Positions 24,701-38,000 of a stretch of 64,000 nucleotides of DNA are shown here, piece after piece. The notes under the pieces are model-generated. The model was not told where the DNA came from. It did not search any database and was given only the letters and a program-made list of their open reading frames with translations. Each line of letters opens with the position of its first letter. Position 1 is the stretch's first letter. The translations under genes and the position numbers were made by a program. This DNA comes from Amaranthus tricolor (lineage: Eukaryota; Streptophyta; Magnoliopsida; Caryophyllales; Amaranthaceae), in assembly GCF_026212465.1 (NCBI RefSeq), contig NC_080056.1, positions 24,914,673-24,978,672 of the forward strand, in the 5' to 3' direction.

Positions 24701-26080
24701 TTAATAATGAATGTATAAAGACATAAAGGTTAATTTTACATTGTGATTAAGAATTTTATTAAATAAAAGAGGTTATCACCTAAGTTAATCAAAGTCAAAG
24801 TCAAAGTCAAATTGTAGTAATAAAAATGTGATGTATGTAACACCCCTGAATTTTCAACCCTTTGTACGAAACCAAAACCGTTAAGGATGGGAGGAAATTC
24901 GGGTGTTACATAAAAGAAAAGGAAAAGAATTTAGATAAACGTTAAACAGTCTGTAATACCTTGAGGATCAATTTTTTGAAGAAATACGTTGTGTTTGGGG
25001 AAGTTAAGCCTAACAATGGCGCCAGTTGAATGCGTAAGGGCATACTGGTAATTTACCGCAAACGGCACACTGAAGGCAGTTGTTATTAATGGTATTCTGT
25101 GCTAACGGACGCAAACTCAATGGTACATGGTGAATTAAAACATTTCGTATGGTATATGGTGAATTTCGAAGAAACCTAGTGGTATATCATGAAATATCCG
25201 TAAAAACAAAGTTAAAAATAAAATTTAATGTGTAAAAATTTAATAATGAATGTATAAAGACATAAAGGTTAATTTTACATTGTGATTAAGAATTTTATTA
25301 AATAAAAGAGGTTATCACCTAAGTTAATCAAAGTCAAAGTCAAAGTCAAATTGTAGTAATAAAAATGTGATGTATGTAACACCCCTGAATTTTCAACCCT
25401 TTGTACGAAACCAAAACCGTTAAGGATGGGAGGAAATTCGGGTGTTACATAAAAGAAAAGGAAAAGAATTTAGATAAACGTTAAATAGTCTGTAATACCT
25501 TGAGGATCAATTTTTTGAAGAAATACGTTGTGTTTGGGGAAGTTAAGCCTAACAATGGCGCCAGTTGAATGCGTAAGGGCATACTGGTAATTTACCGCAA
25601 ACGGCACACTGACGGCAGTTATCATTAATGGTATTCTGTGCTAACGGACGCAAACTCAATGTTACATGGTGAATTAAAACATTTCGTGTGGTATATGGTG
25701 AATTTCGAAGAAACTCAGTGGTATATCATGAAATATCCGTAAAAACAAAGTTATAAATAATATTTAATGTGTAAAAATTTAATAATGAATGTATAAAGAC
25801 ATAAAGGTTAATTTTACATTATGATTAAGAATTTTATTAAATAAAAGAGGTTATCACCTAAGTTAATCAAAGTCAAAGTCAAAGTCAAATTGTAGTAATA
25901 AAAAAGTGATGTATGTAACACCCCTGAATTTTCAACCCTTTGTACGAAACCAAAACCGTTAAGGATGGGAGGAAATTCGGGTGTTACATAAAAGAAAAGG
26001 AAAAGAATTTAGATAAACGTTAAATAGTCTGTAATACCTTGAGATCAATTTTTTGAAGAAATACGTTGTGTTTGGGGAAG
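21780..26080. repeat. Array sub-blocks duplicated at 1,078 and 2,154 bp
   Basis: The private variant AACCTAGTGG occurs at 21941, 23019 and 25173 (spacing 1,078 and 2,154, that is two and four units), and AATAATATT at 23602 and 25756 (2,154). Boundaries are approximate. Confidence 0.75.
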
Positions 26081-29000
26081 TTAAGCCTAACAATGGCGCC
26101 AGTTGAATGCGTAAGGGCATACTGGTAATTTACCGCAAACGGCACACTGACGGCAGTTGTCATTAATAGTATTCTGTGCTAACGGACGCAAACTCAATGG
26201 TACATGGTGAATTAAAACATTTCGTGTGGTATATGGTGAATTTCGAAGAAAGTCAGTGGTATATAATGAAATATCCGTAAAAATAAAGTTATAAATAAAA
26301 TTTAATGTGTAAAAATTTAATAATGAATGTATAAAGACATAAAGGTTAATTTTACATTATGATTAAGAATTTTATTAAATAAAAGAGGTTATCACCTAAG
26401 TTAATCAAAGTCAAAGTCAAATTCAAATTGTAGTAATAAAAATGTGATGTATGTAACACCCCTGAATTTTCAACCCCTTGTACGAAACGAAAACCGTTAA
26501 GGATGGGAGGAAATTCGGGTGTTACATAAAAGAAAAGGAAAAGAATTTAGATAAACGTTAAATAGTCTGTAATACCTTGAGATCAATTTTTTGAAGAAAT
26601 ACGTTGTGTTTGGGGAAGTTAAGCCTAACAATGGCGCCAGTTGAATGCGTAAGGGCATACTGGTAATTTACCGCAAACGGCACATTGACGGCAGTTGTCA
26701 TTAATGGTATTCTGTGCTAACGGACGCAAACTCAATGGTACATGGTGAATTAAAACATTTCGTGTGGTATATGGTGAATTTCGAAGAAACTCAGTGGTAT
26801 ATCATGAAATATCCGTAAAAACAAAGTTATAAATAAAATTTAATGTGTAAAAATTTAATAATGAATGTATAAAGACATAAAGGTTAATTTTACATTATGA
26901 TTAAGAATTTTATTAAATGAAAGAGGTTATCACCTAAGTTAATCAAAGTCAAAGTCAAAGTCAAATTGTAGTAATAAAAAAGTGATGTATGTAACACCCC
27001 TGAATTTTCAACCCTTTGTACGAAACCAAAACCGTTAAGGATGGGAGGAAATTCGGGTGTTACATAAAAGAAAAGGAAAAGAATTTAGATAAACGTTAAA
27101 TATTCTGTAATACCTTGAGGATAAATTTTTTGAAGAAATACGTTGTGTTTGGGGAAGTTAAGCCTAACAATGGCGCCAGTTGAATGCGTAAGGGCATACT
27201 GGTAATTTACCGCAAACGGCACACTAACGGCAGTTGTCATTAATGGTATTCTGTGCTAACGGACGCAAACTCAATGGTACATGGTGAATTAAAACATTTC
27301 GTGTGGTATATGGTGAATTTCGAAGAAACTCAGTGGTATATCATGAAATATCCGTAAAAAAAAAGTTATAAATAAAATTTAATGTGTAAAAATTTAATAA
27401 TGAATGTATAAAGACATAAAGGTTAATTTTTCATTGTGATTAAGAATTTTATTAAATAAAAGAGGTTATCACCTAAGTTAATCAAAGTCAAAGTCAAAGT
27501 CAAATTGTAGTAATAAAAATGTGATGTATATAACACCCCTGAATTTTCAACCCTTTGTACGAAACCAAAACCATTAAGGATGGGAGGAAATTCGGGTGTT
27601 ACATAAAAGAAAAGGAAAAGAATTTAGATAAACGTTAAATAGTCTATAATACCTTGAGGATCAATTTTTTGAAGAAATACGTTGTGTTTGGGGAAGTGAA
27701 GCCTAACAATGGCGCCAGTTGAATGCATAAGGGCATACTGGTAATTTACCGCAAACGGCACACTGAAGGCAGTTGTCATTAATGGTATTCTGTGCTAACG
27801 GACGCAAACTCAATGGTACATGGTGAATTAAAACATTTCGTGTGGTATATGGTGAATTTCGTAGAAACTCAGTGGTATATCATGAAATATCCGTAAAAAC
27901 AAAGTTATAAATAAAATTTAATGTGTAAAAATTTAATAATGAATGTATAAAGACATAAAGGTTAATTTTACATTGTGATTAAGAATTTTATTAAATAAAA
28001 GAGGTTATTACCTAAGTTAATCAAAGTCAATGTCAAAGTCAAATTGTAGTAATAAAAATGTGATGTATGTAACACCCCTGAATTTTCAACCCTTTGTACG
28101 AAACCAAAACCGTTAAGGATGGGAGGAAATTCGGGTGTTACATAAAAGAAAAGGAAAAGAATTTAGATAAACGTTAAATAGTCTGTAATACCTTGAGGAT
28201 CAATTTTTTGAAGAAATACGTTGTGTTTGGGGAAGTTAAGCCTAACAATGGCGCCAGTTAAATGCGTAAGGGCATACTGGTAATTTACCGCAAACGGCAC
28301 ACTGACGGCAGTTGTCATTAATGGTATTCTGTGCTAACGGACGCAAACTCAATGGTACATGGTGAATTAAAACATTTCGTGTGGTATATGGTGAATTTCG
28401 AAGAAACTCAGTGGTATATCATGAAATATCCGTAAAAACAAAGTTATAAATAAAATTTAATGTGTAAAAATTTAATAATGAATGTATAAAGACATAAAGG
28501 TTAATTTTACATTGTCATTAAGAATTTCATTAAATAAAAGAGGTTATCACCTAAGTTAATCAAAGTCAAAGTCAAAGTCAAATTGTAGTAATAAAAATGT
28601 GATGTATGTAACACCCCTGAATTTTCAACCCCTTGTACGAAACCAAAACCGTTAAGGATGGGAGGAAATTCGGGTGTTACATAAAAGAAAAGGAAAAGAA
28701 TTTAGATAAACGTTAAATAGTCTGTAATACCTTGAGGATCAATTTTTTGAAGAAATACGTTGTGTTTTGGGAAGTTTAGCCTAACAATGGCGCCAGTTGA
28801 ATGCGTAAGGGCATACTGGTAATTTACCGCAAACGGCACACTGACGGTAGTTGTCATTAATGGTATTCTGTGCTAACGGACGCAAACACAATGGTACATG
28901 GTGAATTAAAACATTTCGTGTGGTATATGGTGAATTTCGAAGAAACTCAGTGGTATATCACGAAATATTCGTAAAAACAAAGTTATCAATAAAATTTAAT

Positions 29001-32000
29001 GTGTAAAAATTTAATAATGAATGTATAAAGACATAAAGGTTAATTTTACATTGTGATTAAGAATTTTATTAAATAAAAGAGGTTATCACCTAAATGAATC
29101 AAAGTCAAAGTCAAAGTCAAATTGTAGTAAAAAAATGTGATGTATGTAACACCCCTGAATTTTCAACCCCTTGTACGAAACCAAAACCGTTAAGGATGGG
29201 AGGAAATTCGGGTGTTACATAAAAGAAAAGGAAAAGAATTTAGATAAACGTTAAATAGTCTGTAATACCTTGAGGATCAATTTTTTGAAGAAATACGTTG
29301 TGTTTGGGGAAGTTAAGCCTAACAATGGCGCCAGTTGAATGCGTAAGGGCATACTGGTAATTTACCGCAAACGGCACACTGACGGCAGTTGTCATTAATG
29401 GTATTGTGTGCTAACGGACGCAAACTCAATGGTACATGGTGAATTAAAACATTTCATGTGGTATATGGTGAATTTCGAAAAAACTCAGTGGTATATCATG
29501 AAATATCCGAAAAAACAAAGTTATAAATAAAATTTAATGTGTAAAAATTTAATAATGAATGTATAAAGACATAAAGGTTAATTTTACATTGTGATTAAGA
29601 ATTTTATTAAATAAAAGAGGTTATCACCTAAGTTAATCAAAGTCAAAGTCAAAGTCAAATTGTAGTGATAAAAATGTGATGTATGTAACACCCCTGAATT
29701 TTCAACCCCTTGTACGAAACCAAAACCGTTAAGGATGGGAGGAAATTCGGGTGTTACATAAAAGAAAAGGAAAAGAATTTAGATAAACGTTAAATAGTCT
29801 GTAATACCTTGAGGATCAATTTTTTGAAGAAATACGTTGTGTTTGGGGAAGTTAAGCCTAACAATGGCGCCAGTTGAATGCGTAAGGGCATATTGGTAAT
29901 TTACCGCAAACGGCACACTGACGGCAGTTGTCATTAATGGTATTGTGTGCTAACGGACGCAAACTCAATGGTACATGGTGAATTAAAACATTTCGTGTGG
30001 TATATGGTGAATTTCGAAGAAACTCAGTGGTATATCATGAAATATCCGTAAAAACAAAGTTATAAAAAAAATTTAATGTGTAAAAATTTAATAATGAATG
30101 TATAAAGACATAAAGGTTAATTTTACATTGTGATTATAAATTTTATTAAATAAAAGAGGTTATCACCTAAGTTAATCAAAGTCAAAGTCAAAGTCAAATT
30201 GTAGTAATAAAAATGTGATGTATGTAACACCCCTGAATTTTCAACCCCTTGTACGAAACCAAAACCGTTAAGGATGGGAGGAAATTCGGGTGTTACATAA
30301 AAGAAAAGGAAAAGAATTTAGATAAACGTTAAATAGTCTGTAATACCTTGAGATCAATTTTTTGAAGAAATACGTTGTGTTTGGGGAAGTTAAGCCTAAC
30401 AATGGCGCCAGTTGAATGCGTAAGGGCATACTGGTAATTTACCGCAAACGGCACACTGACGGCAGTTGTCATTAATAGTATTCTGTGCTAACGGACGCAA
30501 ACTCAATGGTACATGGTGAATTAAAACATTTCGTGTGGTATATGGTAAATTTCGAAGAAAGTCAGTGGTATATAATGAAATATCCGTAAAAATAAAGTTA
30601 TAAATAAAATTTAATGTGTAAAAATTTAATAATGAATGTATAAAGACATAAAGGTTAATTTTACATTATGATTAAGAATTTTATTAAATAAAAGAGGTTA
30701 TCACCTAAGTTAATCAAAGTCAAAGTCAAATTCAAATTGTAGTAATAAAAATGTGATGTATGTAACACCCCTGAATTTTCAACCCCTTGTACGAAACCAA
30801 AACCGTTAAGGATGGGAGGAAATTCGGGTGTTACATAAAAGAAAAGGAAAAGAATTTAGATAAACGTTAAATAGTCTGTAATACCTTGAGATCAATTTTT
30901 TGAAGAAATACGTTGTGTTTGGGGAAGTTAAGCCTAACAATGGCGCCAGTTGAATGCGTAAGGGCATACTGGTAATTTACCGCAAACGGCACACTGACGG
31001 CAGTTGTCATTAATGGTATTCTGTGCTAACGGACGCCAACTCAATGGTACATGGTGAATTAAAACATTTCGTGTGGTATATGGTGAATTTCGAAGAAACT
31101 CAGTGGTATATCATGAAATATCCGTAAAAACAAAGTTATAAATAAAATTTAATGTGTAAAAATTTAATAATGAATGTATAAAGACATAAAGGTTAATTTT
31201 ACATTGTGATTAAGAATTTTATTAAATAAAAGAGGTTATCACCTAAGTTAATCAAAGTCAAAGTCAAAGTCAAATTGTAGTAATAAAAATGTGATGTATG
31301 TAACACCCCTGAATTTTCAACCCTTTGTACGAAACCAAAACCGTTAAGGATGGGAGGAAATTCGGGTGTTACATAAAAGAAAAGGAAAAGAATTTAGATA
31401 AACGTTAAATAGTCTGTAATACCTTGAGGATCAATTTTTTGAAGAAATACGTTGTGTTTGGGGAAGTTAAGCCTAACAATGGCGCCAGTTGAATGCGTAA
31501 GGGCATACTGGTAATTTACCGCAAACGGCACACTGACGGCAGTTGTCATTAATGGTATTCTGTGCTAACGGACGCAAACTCAATGGTACATGGTGAATTA
31601 AAACATTTCGTGTGGTATATGGTGAATTTCGAAGAAACTCAGTGGTATATCATGAAATATCCGTAAAAACAAAGTTATAAATAAAATTTAATGTGTAAAA
31701 ATTTAATAATGAATGTATAAAGACATAAAGGTTAATTTTACATTGTGATTAAGAATTTTATTAAATAAAAGAGGTTATTACCTAAGTTAATCAAAGTCAA
31801 AGTCAAAGTCAAATTGTAGTAATAAAAATGTGATGTATGTAACACCCCTGAATTTTCAACCCTTTGTACGAAACCAAAACCGTTAAGGATGGGAGGAAAT
31901 TCGGGTGTTACATAAAAGAAAAGGAAAAGAATTTAGATAAACGTTAAATAGTCTGTAATACCTTGAGGATCAATTTTTTGAAGAAATACGTTGTGTTTGG

Positions 32001-32099
32001 GGAAGTTAAGCCTAACAATGGCGCCAGTTGAATGCGTAAGGGCATACTGGTAATTTACCGCAAACGGCACACTGACGGCAGTTGTCATTAATGGTATTC

Positions 32100-35000
32100 T
32101 GTGCTAACGGACGCAAACTCAATGGTACATGGTGAATTAAAACATTTCGTGTGGTATATGGTGAATTTCGAAGAAACTCAGTGGTATATCATGAAATATC
32201 CGTAAAAACAAAGTTATAAATAAAATTTAATGTGTAAAAATTTAATAATGAATGTATAAAGACATAAAGGTTAATTTTACATTGTCATTAAGAATTTCAT
32301 TAAATAAAAGAGGTTATCACCTAAGTTAATCAAAGTCAAAGTCAAAGTCAAATTGTAGTAATAAAAATGTGATGTATGTAACACCCCTGAATTTTCAACC
32401 CCTTGTACGAAACCAAAACCGTTAAGGATGGGAGGAAATTCGGGTGTTACATAAAAGAAAAGGAAAAGAATTTAGATAAATGTTAAATAGTCTGTAATAC
32501 CTTGAGGATCAATTTTTTGAAGAAATACGTTGTGTTTTGGGAAGTTTAGCCTAACAATGGCGCCAGTTGAATGCGTAAGGGCATACTGGTAATTTACCGC
32601 AAACGGCACACTGACGGTAGTTGTCATTAATGGTATTCTGTGCTAACGGACGCAAACACAATGGTACATGGTGAATTAAAACATTTCGTGTGGTATATGG
32701 TGAATTTCGAAGAAACTCAGTGGTATATCACGAAATATCCGTAAAAACAAAGTTATCAATAAAATTTAATGTGTAAAAATTTAATAATGAATGTATAAAG
32801 ACATAAAGGTTAATTTTACATTGTGATTAAGAATTTTATTAAATAAAAGAGGTTATCACCTAAATGAATCAAAGTCAAAGTCAAAGTCAAATTGTAGTAA
32901 AAAAATGTGATGTATGTAACACCCCTGAATTTTCAACCTCTTATACGAAACCAAAACCGTTAAGGATGGGAGGAAATTCGGGTGTTACATAAAAGAAAAG
33001 GAAAAGAATTTAGATAAACGTTAAATAGTCTGTAATACCTTGAGGATCAATTTTTTGAAGAAATACGTTGTGTTTGGGGAAGTTAAGCCTAACAATGGCG
33101 CCAGTTGAATGCGTAAGGGCATACTGGTAATTTACCGCAAACGGCACACTGACGGCAGTTGTCATTAATGGTATTGTGTGCTAACGGACGCAAACTCAAT
33201 GGTACATGGTGAATTAAAACATTTCATGTGGTATATGGTGAATTTCGAAAAAACTCAGTGGTATATCATGAAATATCCGAAAAAACAAAGTTATAAATAA
33301 AATTTAATGTGTAAAAATTTAATAATGAATGTATAAAGACATAAAGGTTAATTTTACATTGTGATTAAGAATTTTATTAAATAAAAGAGGTTATCACCTA
33401 AGTTAATCAAAGTCAAAGTCAAAGTCAAATTGTAGTAATAAAAATGTGATGTATGTAACACCCCTGAATTTTCAACCCCTTGTACGAAACCAAAACCGTT
33501 AAGGATGGGAGGAAATTCGGGTGTTACATAAAAGAAAAGGAAAAGAATTTAGATAAACGTTAAATAGTCTGTAATACCTTGAGGATCAATTTTTTGAAGA
33601 AATACGTTGTGTTTGGGGAAGTTAAGCCTAACAATGGCGCCAGTTGAATGCGTAAGGGCATACTGGTAATTTACCGCAAACGGCACACTGACGGCAGTTG
33701 TCATTAATGGTATTCTGTGCTAACGGACGCAAACTCAATGGTACATGGTGAATTAAAACATTTCGTGTGGTATATGGTGAATTTCGAAGAAACTCAGTGG
33801 TATATCATGAAATATCCGTAAAAACAAAGTTATAAATAAAATTTAATGTGTAAAAATTTAATAATGAATGTATAAAGACATAAAGGTTAATTTTACATTG
33901 TGATTAAGAATTTTATTAAATAAAAGAGGTTATCACCTAAGTTAATCAAAGTCAAAGTCAAAGTCAAATTGTAGTAATAAAAATGTGATGTATGTAACAC
34001 CCCTGAATTTTCAACCCCTTGTACGAAACCAAAACCGTTAAGGATGGGAGGAAATTCGGGTGTTACATAAAAGAAAAGGAAAAGAATTTAGATAAACGTT
34101 AAATAGTCTGTAATACCTTGAGGATCAATTTTTTGAAGAAATACGTTGTGTTTGGGGAAGTTAAGCCTAACAATGGCGCCAGTTGAATGCGTAAGGGCAT
34201 ACTGGTAATTTACCGCAAACGGCACACTGACGGCAGTTGTCATTAATGGTATTGTGTGCTAACGGACGCAAACTCAATCGTACATGGTGAATTAAAACAT
34301 TTCGTGTGGTATATGGTGAATTTCGAAGAAACTCAGTGGTATATAATGAAATATCCGTAAAAACAAAGTTATAAATAAAATTTAATGTGTAAAAATTTAA
34401 TAATGAATGTATAAAGACATAAAGGTTAATTTTACATTGTGATTAAGAATTTTATTAAATAAAAGAGGTTATCACCTAAGTTAATCAAAGTCAAAGTCAA
34501 AGTCAAATTGTAGTAATTAAAATGTGATGTATGTAACACCCCTGAATTTTCAACCCCTTGTACGAAACCAAAACCGTTAAGGATGGGAGGAAATTCGGGT
34601 GTTACATAAAAGAAAAGGAAAAGAATTTAGATAAACTTTAAATAGTCTGTAATACCTTGAGGATCAATTTTTTGAAGAAATACGTTGTGTTTGGGGAAGT
34701 TTAGCCTAACAATGGCGCCAGTTGAATGCGTAAGGGCATACTGGTAATTTACCGCAAACGGCACAATGACGGCAGTTGTCATTAATGGTATTCTGTGCTA
34801 ACGGACGCAAACTCAATGGTACATGGTGAATTAAAACATTTCATGTGGTATATGGTGAATTTCGAAGAAACTCAGTGGTATATCATGAAATATCCGTAAA
34901 AACAAAGTTATAAATAAAATTTAATGTGTAAAAATTTAATAATGAATGTATAAAGACATAAAGGTTAATTTTACATTATGATTAAGAATTTTATTAAATA

Positions 35001-38000
35001 AAAGAGGTTATCACCTAAGTTAATCAAAGTCAAAGTCAAAGTCAAATTCTAGTAATAAAAATGTGATGTATGTAACACCACTGAATTTTCAACCCCTTGT
35101 ACGAAACCAAAACCGTTATGGATGGGAGGAAATTCGGGTGTTACATAAAAGAAAAGGAAAAGAATATGGATAAACGTTAAATAGTCTTTGATACCTTGAG
35201 GATCAATTTTTTGAAGAAATACGTTGTGTTTGGGGAGGTTTAGCCTAACAATGGCGCCAGTTGAATACGTAAGGGCATACTGGTAATTTACCGCAAACGG
35301 CACACTGACGGCAGTTGTCATTAATGGTATTCTGTGCCAACGGACGCAAACTCAATGGTACATGGTGAATTAAAACATTTCGTGTGGTATATGGTGAATT
35401 TCGAACAAACTCAGTGGTATATAATGAAATATCCGTAAAAACAAAGTTATAAATAAAATTTAATGTGTAAAAATTTAATAATGAATGTATAAAGACATAA
35501 AGGTTAATTTTACATTGTGATTAAGAATTTTATTAAATAAAAGAGGTTATCACCTAAGTTAATCAAAGTCAAAGTCAAAGTCAAATTGTAGTAATAAAAA
35601 TGTGATGTATGTAACACCCCTGAATTTTCAACCCCTTGTACGAAACCAAAACCGTTAAGGATGGGAGTAAATTCGGGTGTTACATAAAAGAAAAGGAAAA
35701 GAATATAGATAAACGTTAAATAGTATGTAATACCTTGAGGATCAATTTTTTGAAGAAATACGTTGTGTTTGGGGAAGTTTAGCCTAACAATGGCGCCAGT
35801 TGAATGCGTAAGGGCATACTGGTAATTTACCGCAAACGGCACACTGACGGCAGTTGTCATTAATGGTATTCTGTGCTAACGGACGCAAACTCAATGGTAC
35901 ATGGTGAATTAAAACATTTCGTGTGGTATATGGTGAATTTCGAAGAAACTCAGTGGTATATAATGAAATATCCGTAAAAACAAAGTTATCAATAAAATTT
36001 AATGTGTAAAAATTTAATAATGAATGTATATAGACATAAAGGTTAATTTTACATTATGATTAAGAATTTTATTAAATAAAAGAGGTTATCACCTAAGTTA
36101 ATCAAAGTCAAAGTCAAAGTCAAATTCTAGTAATAAAAATGTGATGTATGTAACACCACTGAATTTTCAACCCCTTGTACGAAACCAAAACCGTTATGGA
36201 TGGGAGGAAATTCGGGTGTTACATAAAAGAAAAGGAAAAGAATATGGATAAACATTAAATAGTCTTTGATACCTTGAGGATCAATTTTTTGAAGAAATAC
36301 GTTGTGTTTGGGGAGGTTTAGCCTAACAATGGCGCCAGTTGAATACGTAAGGGCATACTGGTAATTTACCGCAAACGGCACACTGACGGCAGTTGTCATT
36401 AATGGTATTCTGTGCCAACGGACGCAAACTCAATGGTACATGGTGAATTAAAACATTTCGTGTGATATATGGTGAATTTCGAACAAACTCAGTGGTATAT
36501 AATGAAATATCCGTAAAAACAAAGTTATAAATAAAATTTAATGTGTAAAAATTTAATAATGAATGTATAAAGACATAAAGGTTAATTTTACATTGTGATT
36601 AAGAATTTTATTAAATAAAAGAGGTTATCACCTAAGTTAATCAAAGTCAAAGTCAAAGTCAAATTGTAGTAATAAAAATGTGATGTATGTAACACCCCTG
36701 AATTTTCAACCCCTTGTACGAAACCAAAACCGTTAAGGATGGGAGGAAATTCGGGTGTTACATAAAAGAAAAGGAAAAGAATATAGATAAACGTTAAATA
36801 GTATGTAATACCTTGAGGATCAATTTTTTGAAGAAATACGTTGTGTTTGGGGAAGTTTAGCCTAACAATGGCGCCAGTTGAATGCGTAAGGGCATACTGG
36901 TAATTTACCGCAAACGGCACACTGACGGCAGTTGTCATTAATGGTATTCTGTGCTAACGGACGCAAACTCAATGGTACATGGTGAATTAAAACATTTCGT
37001 GTGGTATATGGTGAATTTCGAAGAAACTCAGTGGTATATAATGAAATATCCGTAAAAACAAAGTTATCAATAAAATTTAATGTGTAAAAATTTAATAATG
37101 AATGTATAAAGACATAAAGGTTAATTTTACATTGTGATTAAGAATTTTATTAAATAAAAGAGGTTATCACCTAAGTTAATCAAAGTCAAAGTCAAAGTCA
37201 AATTGTAGTAATAAAAATGTGATGTATGTTACACCCCTGAATTTTCAACCCCTTGTACGAAACCAAAACCGTTAAGGATGGGAGGAAATTCGGGTGTTAC
37301 ATAAAAGAAAAGGAAAAGAATATAGATAAACGTTAAATAGTATGTAATACCTTGAGGATCAATTTTTTGAAGAAATACGTTGTGTTTGGGGAAGTTTAGC
37401 CTAACAATGGCGCCAGTTGAATGCGTAAGGGCATACTGGTAATTTACCGCAAACGGCACACTGACGGCAGTTGTCATTAATGGTATTCTGTGCTAATGGA
37501 CGCAAACTCAATGGTACATGGTGAATTAAAACATTTCGTGTGGTATATGGTGAATTTCGAAGAAACTCAGTGGTATATCATGAAATATCCGTAAAAACAA
37601 AGTTATAAATAAAATTTAATGTGTAAAAATTTAATAATGAATGTATAAAGACATAAAGGTTAATTTTACATTGTGATTAAGAATTTTATTAAATAAAAGA
37701 GGTTATCACCTAAGTTAATCAAAGTCAAAGTCAAAGTCAAATTGTAGTAATAAAAATGTGATGTATGTAACACCCCTGAATTTTCAACCCCTTGTACGAA
37801 ACCAAAACCGTTAAGGATGGGAGGAAATTCGGGTGTTACATAAAAAGAAAAAGAATTTAGATAAACGTTAAATAGTCTGTAATACCTTGAGGATCAATTT
37901 TTTGAAGAAATACGTTGTGTTTGGGGAAGTTAAGCCTAACAATGGCACCAGTTGAATGCGTAAGGGCATACTGGTAATTTACCGCAAACGGCACGCTGAC

